From: Paenibacillus pedocola
GTDB taxonomy: Bacteria > Bacillota > Bacilli > Paenibacillales > Paenibacillaceae
NCBI RefSeq assembly: GCF_031599675.1
Contig: NZ_CP134223.1
Span: forward strand, 3,100,001 to 3,164,000
Length of the DNA: 64,000 nucleotides
Direction: 5' to 3'
Under the pieces are notes generated by a model, which ran no database searches, had not been told where the DNA came from, and saw only the letters and a list, made by a program, of their open reading frames with translations. Shown one piece after another: positions 59,905 to 64,000 of the stretch. How positions within the stretch are numbered: position 1 is the stretch's first letter; every line of letters begins with the position of its first letter. Both the position numbers and the translations under genes were made by a program.

Positions 59905-60768
59905 TTGGAAAACTACAGCGACATCAAACAAAGTGAAAAAGGGGCCTGGCTCAGTCTAATTGCATATATCCTTTTATCAGCAATCAAACTGTTCATCGGG
60001 AATGTCTCGGGATCCCAGGCACTTTTAGCCGATGGTCTTAATAATAGTACTGATATTATTGCTTCTATAGCTATTCTAATCGGACTTAAGATATCCAGAA
60101 GACCCCCTGATTCCAATCACAGCTACGGGCATTTCAGAGCGGAGACAGTGGCCGCACTGATTGCTTCTTTTATCATGATTGCTGTAGGTATTCAAGTTCT
60201 GTACCAAGGTGTGAACAAGTTTATTCAGCCGTCGCTGGAAACGCCAGATCTGCTTGCCGCCTGGACAGCCGCGGGCTGTGCAGTGGTGATGATCGCCGTA
60301 TATCTGTATAACATCAGGCTGGCCCGTTCGCTAAACAGTAATGCTATGCAGGCAGTAGCCCAGGATAACCGCTCGGATGCCATGGTCAGCATGGGTGCAT
60401 TCATAGGAATTATCGGTTCACAGTTCGGGCTGCCTTGGCTGGACCCGGTAACGGCAGTGATTGTCGGTCTGCTGATCTGTAAGACAGCCATTCAAATCTT
60501 CAGCAAGGCTACACATGATCTGACAGACGGCTTCGATGCCGGTGAGCTGGAGCTGATGAAGCAGACGGTGGCTGAAATTGAGGGCGTAGAATCGATTAAA
60601 GATATTAAAGCGAGAGTTCATGGCAACAATGTGCTGGTAGATACTACTGTGCTTGTGGATTCCAGGCTGAATGTTGTGCAGAGCCATGATATCACGGAAG
60701 AAATTGAGGATCAGCTGAAGGGCCGCCATCAGGTAGCTGATGTGTTGGTACATATTGAGCCGGTATGA
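59905..60768 (+). CDS. cation diffusion facilitator family transporter
   Basis: The protein has 287 residues with six membrane helices. The metal-site residues are in LLADGLNNSTDIIAS (helix 2) and QDNRSDAMVSMGAFIG (helix 5), and HSYGHFRAETVAAL follows helix 3. The C-terminal cytoplasmic domain is of the ferredoxin-like type (VAEIEGVESIKDIKARVHGN). The sequence resembles the Bacillus MneP/MneS-type manganese exporters, but DxxxD-type motifs alone do not separate Mn from Zn. TTG 59905 lies 8 bases after GGAGGT. Confidence 0.87.
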   Translation: MENYSDIKQSEKGAWLSLIAYILLSAIKLFIGNVSGSQALLADGLNNSTDIIASIAILIGLKISRRPPDSNHSYGHFRAETVAALIASFIMIAVGIQVLYQGVNKFIQPSLETPDLLAAWTAAGCAVVMIAVYLYNIRLARSLNSNAMQAVAQDNRSDAMVSMGAFIGIIGSQFGLPWLDPVTAVIVGLLICKTAIQIFSKATHDLTDGFDAGELELMKQTVAEIEGVESIKDIKARVHGNNVLVDTTVLVDSRLNVVQSHDITEEIEDQLKGRHQVADVLVHIEPV

Positions 60769-60789
60769 AGCCGGTTCTGATACAGAAGC

Positions 60790-60816
60790 AAGCCTGAGCA
60801 ATCAGGCTTTTTTTGT
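60790..60816 (+). terminator. intrinsic terminator of the cation transporter gene
   Basis: AAGCCTGA (60790-60797) pairs with TCAGGCTT (60802-60809) with a 4-base loop and seven following T. Confidence 0.93.
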
Positions 60817-60857
60817 GTTTGCTTTTGAGCGGGAATCCACAATCATCCAATTCTTGC

Positions 60858-60902
60858 TTGACAGTTGTATGAACCATCGGTATATAATAACAATATGATA
60901 TT
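60858..60902 (+). promoter_or_regulatory. promoter and candidate operator of the ADP-ribose cluster
   Basis: TTGACA (60858-60863), a 17-bp spacer and TATATA (60881-60886) form a near-consensus sigma-A promoter. The perfect palindrome AATATGATATT (60892-60902) overlaps the expected start of transcription. As the first gene encodes an NrtR-like regulator, this is a good place for autorepression. The palindrome is A+T-rich and could be chance. Confidence 0.6.
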
Positions 60903-60960
60903 AACAAAAGGATAATAATAAAAATATAAACATAAAAATGACCTTAAAAGGAGCAGTAAG

Positions 60961-61860
60961 ATGAATAAACGAGCCTTAACCGATGCTCAGGGATTAACCG
61001 AAGAGCAGTTTCTCCAGACCTATGATGCCGGTGAGTATGAGCGTCCGTCCGTGACCGTGGACATGCTGATTTTTACTGTAATGGAACGGGAACAGGATAA
61101 CTACCGTAAGCTGTCTGATAAATCGCTGCAGCTTTTGCTAATTCAGCGGGGACAGCATCCCTACCTGGGGCAATGGGCGCTGCCCGGAGGATTCGTGTCG
61201 GTCCATGAGAGCATTGAGGAGGCTGCACGCAGGGAGCTGTTCACAGAGACGAATATAGACAACATCTACATGGAGCAGCTGTATACCTGGGGAGAAGTGG
61301 AGCGTGATCCGCGGATGCGTGTCATCAGCTGCTCCTATATGGCTTTGGTTGACCGTACAACGCTTAATGTTCAGGCTGGGGATGATGCAGCTGATGCAGC
61401 CTGGTTCGAGGTATCACATCAGCTAATTGAGAGCAGCCGCAGGGAGCTGGAGCAGGGCTTTGAACTGGTGAAGCTGATCCGTATTACCTTGCAGAATGAG
61501 AGGACAACACTTTCAGGTGTAGTCAAACATGTGGAGACGGTTCAGGGCCATGTCCGAAAAACGCATAGCCAGATTATCGAAAGCGAAGGCTTAGCCTTTG
61601 ATCACCTGCTGATGGTTCAATACGCAATTGAACGGCTGCGGGGAAAGGTGGAGTATACGGATATTATTTTTAATCTGATGCCTCCGCTGTTTACCTTATC
61701 TGAGCTCCAGCGGGTCTATGAGATCATTCTCGGCAAAGAGCTGCTGGCAGCGGCGTTCCGCCGGAAGATTGCCGATCGTGTAACGGAGACTGAGGAATAT
61801 ACGAAGGATGCCGGACACCGGCCATCCAAGCTGTACAGGTACAATATGAACAGGGAATAA
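60961..61860 (+). CDS. NrtR-like regulator: Nudix domain with C-terminal winged helix
   Basis: The protein has 299 residues. The Nudix domain (about 30-165) has GQHPYLGQWALPGGFVSVHE and the box GGFVSVHESIEEAARREL, then FTETNI. The canonical box GX5EX7REUXEEXGU is altered: Thr95 replaces the first Glu of the EE pair and Asn98 the Gly, so hydrolysis may be lost. The C-terminal winged helix (about 220-295) reads YTDIIFNLMPPLFTLSELQRVYEIILGKEL and AAFRRKIADRV. NrtR proteins repress NAD-biosynthesis genes and release DNA on binding ADP-ribose. AAAAGGAG precedes the ATG. Confidence 0.85.
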   Translation: MNKRALTDAQGLTEEQFLQTYDAGEYERPSVTVDMLIFTVMEREQDNYRKLSDKSLQLLLIQRGQHPYLGQWALPGGFVSVHESIEEAARRELFTETNIDNIYMEQLYTWGEVERDPRMRVISCSYMALVDRTTLNVQAGDDAADAAWFEVSHQLIESSRRELEQGFELVKLIRITLQNERTTLSGVVKHVETVQGHVRKTHSQIIESEGLAFDHLLMVQYAIERLRGKVEYTDIIFNLMPPLFTLSELQRVYEIILGKELLAAAFRRKIADRVTETEEYTKDAGHRPSKLYRYNMNRE

Positions 61861-61889
61861 TGGTTAAGGGAGTAAAGGGGAGTAGAGAA

Positions 61890-62369
61890 ATGGAGAAATT
61901 CACGTATTTTTACCGGAGCCATTCACCGTTTTCACAGTGGTATCCGTGCTGTTTTACGGTCGATGATATCCGCTTTAACTGTGCTGAGCAGTATATGATG
62001 TACGGGAAGGCGCTATTGTTCGGGGACGAGGAGATAAGCCGGAAGATTCTGCTGGCCCGGACACCGAGGGAGCAGAAGGAGCTCGGCAAGAGGGTACGGG
62101 GGTTCGTGCATACCGAATGGGAACGCCACTGCAAAACCATCGTCTATGAAGGAAATAAAGAAAAGTTTATTCAGAACCAGGAGCTGCTGCAGTTGCTGTT
62201 AGATACCAGAGGTACAACTCTTGTGGAAGCAAGTCCAACAGACCGGATCTGGGGTGTCGGATTAACCGAGGATGATCCGGCCATCCGCAGCAGAAGCACT
62301 TGGCGCGGTACAAACTGGCTGGGTGAGGTTCTGACAAAACTGCGGGATGATCTTATTGACGGATCGTAA
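61890..62369 (+). CDS. NADAR-domain (DUF1768/YbiA-like) protein
   Basis: The protein has 159 residues. The start MEKFTYFYRSHSPFSQWYP, the core RFNCAEQYMMYGKALLFGDE, and later DRIWGVGL and RGTNWLGEVLTKLRDDL are the NADAR signature. NADAR proteins are N-glycosidases of NAD- or ADP-ribose-linked substrates; some remove ADP-ribose from guanine in DNA, and YbiA in E. coli affects swarming and riboflavin intermediates. AAGGGGAG lies 6 bases before ATG 61890; a GTG/ATG at 61860 overlapping the previous stop is less likely. The gene is third-order neighbour to the PARG gene and second in the cluster. Confidence 0.9.
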   Translation: MEKFTYFYRSHSPFSQWYPCCFTVDDIRFNCAEQYMMYGKALLFGDEEISRKILLARTPREQKELGKRVRGFVHTEWERHCKTIVYEGNKEKFIQNQELLQLLLDTRGTTLVEASPTDRIWGVGLTEDDPAIRSRSTWRGTNWLGEVLTKLRDDLIDGS

Positions 62370-62401
62370 CCGGCATCATGATTAGAATGGAGTGAGAACT
62401 T

Positions 62402-63265
62402 ATGAACGCTAAAAGCAATCCAAGAGATAAAAGAGCCGCAATTGCTCAAGAGACTTTGGATATAATTACAAATGGCAGCTATATGAACAGCTCTGGACAG
62501 GTGGTAGATATTGCAGAATTCGTCCGGTCGGCAATTGCCGGTTCCCAGCTGTACTCACCGGAGCAGCTGACAACGCTTAACGGGGACATTATTGAGCGTA
62601 TCCATCATCAACCGCAGCATAAGACGGTTATTGAGGTCAGCGGTGAAACCACACTGCAGGCAGCGCAGCGGCTTGTAGAACAAGAGGGAATTAAGCACAC
62701 AGTGTGTCTTAACTTTGCTTCCGCCAAGAACCCCGGCGGCGGCTTCCTTGGTGGAAGCCAAGCACAGGAGGAGAGCTTAGCCAGAGCTTCTGCCCTTTAT
62801 CCCTGCATCTCACAAATGAAAGAAATGTATGACTATAACCGCAGCCGGAAAACCTGCCTGTATTCGCATTACATGATTCATTCACCAGGCGTTCCTGTGT
62901 TCAGAGACAGGCAGGACGTCCTGCTCGCCAAACCCTTTGCGGTTTCGATGATTACAGCACCTGCTGTGAACGCTGGGGTGGTTAAGGAGCGGGAACTCCA
63001 TGAGTTACCGCGGATTGCCGAAGTGATGCTGGAACGGATCCGCTATATCCTGACAGTTGCTGCAGTGCATGGCCATTCTGCCGTTGTGCTGGGAGCTTAC
63101 GGCTGTGGTGTATTCCGCAATGACCCTCTTGAGGTTGCCGGGTACTTCCGTCAGGTGCTGATGGAAGAGGGCTACCAGAACCTTTTTGACACAATCGTAT
63201 TTGCTGTTCTGGACCTGTCGCCGCACCAAGGGGTAATCAGTGCCTTCCGGCGGACATTGCTATAA
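62402..63265 (+). CDS. bacterial-type poly(ADP-ribose) glycohydrolase (TIGR02452/DUF2263)
   Basis: The protein has 287 residues. An N-terminal helical extension (about 1-95) precedes a macrodomain with the PARG catalytic signature GGG-X7-QEE: GGG at 112-114 and QEE at 122-124, in NPGGGFLGGSQAQEE. VVLGAYGCGVFRNDP is the phosphate-binding loop. Enzymes of this family hydrolyse O-glycosidic ADP-ribose bonds. GGAGTGAG lies before the ATG. It lies 32 bp after the NADAR stop, so the three genes form one operon. It has the length of a typical bacterial PARG. Confidence 0.9.
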   Translation: MNAKSNPRDKRAAIAQETLDIITNGSYMNSSGQVVDIAEFVRSAIAGSQLYSPEQLTTLNGDIIERIHHQPQHKTVIEVSGETTLQAAQRLVEQEGIKHTVCLNFASAKNPGGGFLGGSQAQEESLARASALYPCISQMKEMYDYNRSRKTCLYSHYMIHSPGVPVFRDRQDVLLAKPFAVSMITAPAVNAGVVKERELHELPRIAEVMLERIRYILTVAAVHGHSAVVLGAYGCGVFRNDPLEVAGYFRQVLMEEGYQNLFDTIVFAVLDLSPHQGVISAFRRTLL

Positions 63266-63297
63266 TACGTTGAGCAACTTAACGGCTTAATAATAGG

Positions 63298-63444
63298 CTA
63301 ATTAATGATCAGTTTAAAGACCGCCAGTATAAATAAAGCTCCCAGGACGATCCAGCCCAGCGGGTGCCGCGGGTTCAAGGTCCAGCCGAGACCTGATGAT
63401 TTAGGGACAAGGATTGGGGTTTTTGATGGATTTTTACGAAACAT
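63298..63444 (-). CDS. small membrane protein (DUF5808-like), 48 residues
   Basis: This short gene encodes 48 residues: MFRKNPSKTPILVPKSSGLG, then WTLNPRHPLGWIVLGALF and a membrane helix to the C-terminus. ATG 63444 has AGGAG 8 bases upstream (on the minus strand). The G-WTLN-HP-GW pattern resembles DUF5808 proteins, small membrane proteins of unknown function; that link is from memory. It converges on the PARG gene. Confidence 0.65.
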   Translation of the reverse strand: MFRKNPSKTPILVPKSSGLGWTLNPRHPLGWIVLGALFILAVFKLIIN

Positions 63445-63705
63445 ATTTTATGCTCCTGTCATTGGGTGATATAGGTTAGAAATACGATGCTATTCTGAGT
63501 ATTCACCAATTTCAATTAAACTGCAATAACTCTCAGACGCAAGAGATGATCTTGCGGTTTTTTTTTACGTTATAGCTAATTAAGCTGGTGCAGTTATTTG
63601 CTGAATATTGTCGTGTGATGTTGTTAACAGAACTTTCCTCCGCAAATGTGGAAAATAAAGTATATGTATTTTTGCATAAATTTTTGGAAAAGGGCAAGGT
63701 GAGTT
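63445..63705 (+). other. intergenic region before the bacteriohemerythrin gene
   Basis: The region contains an imperfect stem ATTGG-TGA/TCACCAAT (about 63464-63518) and the terminator listed next. No coding gene is seen. The two structures together could be an untranslated leader or small RNA. Confidence 0.35.
63538..63566 (+). terminator. intrinsic terminator with no adjacent plus-strand gene
   Basis: CGCAAGA (63538-63544) pairs with TCTTGCG (63550-63556) around GATGA, followed by nine T. The nearest plus-strand gene ends at 63265. Confidence 0.85.
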
Positions 63706-64000
63706 ATGATCGATTGGAAGGAATCCTATAACATCGGTGTAGAAAAGATCGATTGCCAGCACAGACAGCTGCTGCTGAAGCTGAATGAATTTTTTGATGC
63801 ATGTACTAACCAGAAGGGCAAAGAGAAGATCGAAGAAACACTGAGGTTCCTTAAGGAATATACGATTGAGCATTTTGGCAGCGAAGAGCAGCTGATGGCA
63901 GATATCGACTTTCCTGAACTTGCCGAGCACCAGAAGACACATGCTGAATTTGTACAGACCGTTCTGGAACTTGAAGAGAGTGTGAAGACCAAGGGAGTAT
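63706..64000 (+). CDS. bacteriohemerythrin (3' truncated by the window edge)
   Basis: About 98 residues are seen before the window ends. They start MIDWKESYNIGVEKIDCQHR, and the iron ligands follow in CQHRQLL, TIEHFGSEEQLM and AEHQKTHAEFVQTVLE. This is the O2-binding di-iron hemerythrin fold. The ATG at 63706 has AAGGTGAG upstream. A stand-alone oxygen carrier or sensor is expected; a longer fused protein cannot be excluded because the 3' end is outside the window. Confidence 0.9.
   Translation, partial: MIDWKESYNIGVEKIDCQHRQLLLKLNEFFDACTNQKGKEKIEETLRFLKEYTIEHFGSEEQLMADIDFPELAEHQKTHAEFVQTVLELEESVKTKGV

Noticed and set aside
60858..64000. A DarT-type or other ADP-ribosyltransferase toxin partner next to NADAR/PARG
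   Set aside because: No protein with an ART pattern was found in the cluster or its visible neighbours; the toxin-antitoxin reading is therefore not made.

Overview
The window reads as chromosome from a spore-forming Gram-positive bacterium of the Paenibacillus type. The evidence is roughly 50% G+C content, AGGAGG-type ribosome binding sites with many TTG and GTG starts, a spore germination receptor operon (gerA-gerC-gerB order), a YteA-like sporulation protein, DUF1657 and DUF421 proteins, and a Bacillus-type replication terminator protein. No rRNA, tRNA, insertion sequence, prophage or CRISPR array was recognised.

Layout. 0-7 kb: the 3' end of an HrpB helicase, a general stress protein behind a sigma-B-like promoter, an rtp gene with TTGGTA/TACCAA motifs upstream, YteA, a DivIVA-domain protein and a large hybrid histidine kinase. 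6.8-12 kb: a GlcNAc phosphotransferase operon (GlcT-like antiterminator, EIIA, EIICB) whose leader carries an antiterminator/terminator switch, then a chemoreceptor-like protein behind a sigma-D-like promoter. 12-19 kb: a 70-residue protein that is almost half methionine, a divergent HxlR regulator/GTP cyclohydrolase II pair, a DUF990-type ABC exporter, a ROK kinase and small conserved proteins. 19-28 kb: two TetR/MFS drug-efflux pairs, a VanX-like dipeptidase, and a divergent EamA/LysR pair. 27.7-33 kb: a carbohydrate cluster with two Gfo/Idh/MocA dehydrogenases, a sugar phosphate isomerase/epimerase and an AraC regulator. 33-36 kb: a DUF1657 gene, a DUF421+DUF1657 fusion ('2Duf'-like), and a secreted family 9 pectate lyase. 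36.6-44 kb: germination receptor genes followed by a MoxR-DUF58-DUF4129 operon. 44-50 kb: MerR with an adjacent esterase-like protein that lacks its catalytic histidine, AzlCD, an AT-rich acetyltransferase, and a GH42 beta-galactosidase with a divergent AraC regulator. 50-56 kb: a four-gene operon of a large exported protein and a MacAB-type ABC system. 56-64 kb: a lipoprotein NagZ, ferritin, an exported beta-propeller, a cation diffusion facilitator, and an ADP-ribose cluster (NrtR-like Nudix regulator, NADAR protein, bacterial PARG), then a tiny membrane protein and the start of a bacteriohemerythrin.

How the parts connect. Several blocks fit plant-polymer and cell-wall sugar use: pectate lyase, beta-galactosidase, NagZ releasing GlcNAc, and the GlcNAc PTS. 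The most distinctive candidates for a little-described system are the NrtR-like/NADAR/PARG cluster at 60.8-63.3 kb, the methionine-rich mini-protein at 12.1-12.3 kb and the exported-protein/MacAB operon at 50.3-56.1 kb. Many starts were moved downstream from the longest reading frame to the codon that has a ribosome binding site at normal spacing; these choices are stated in each entry.
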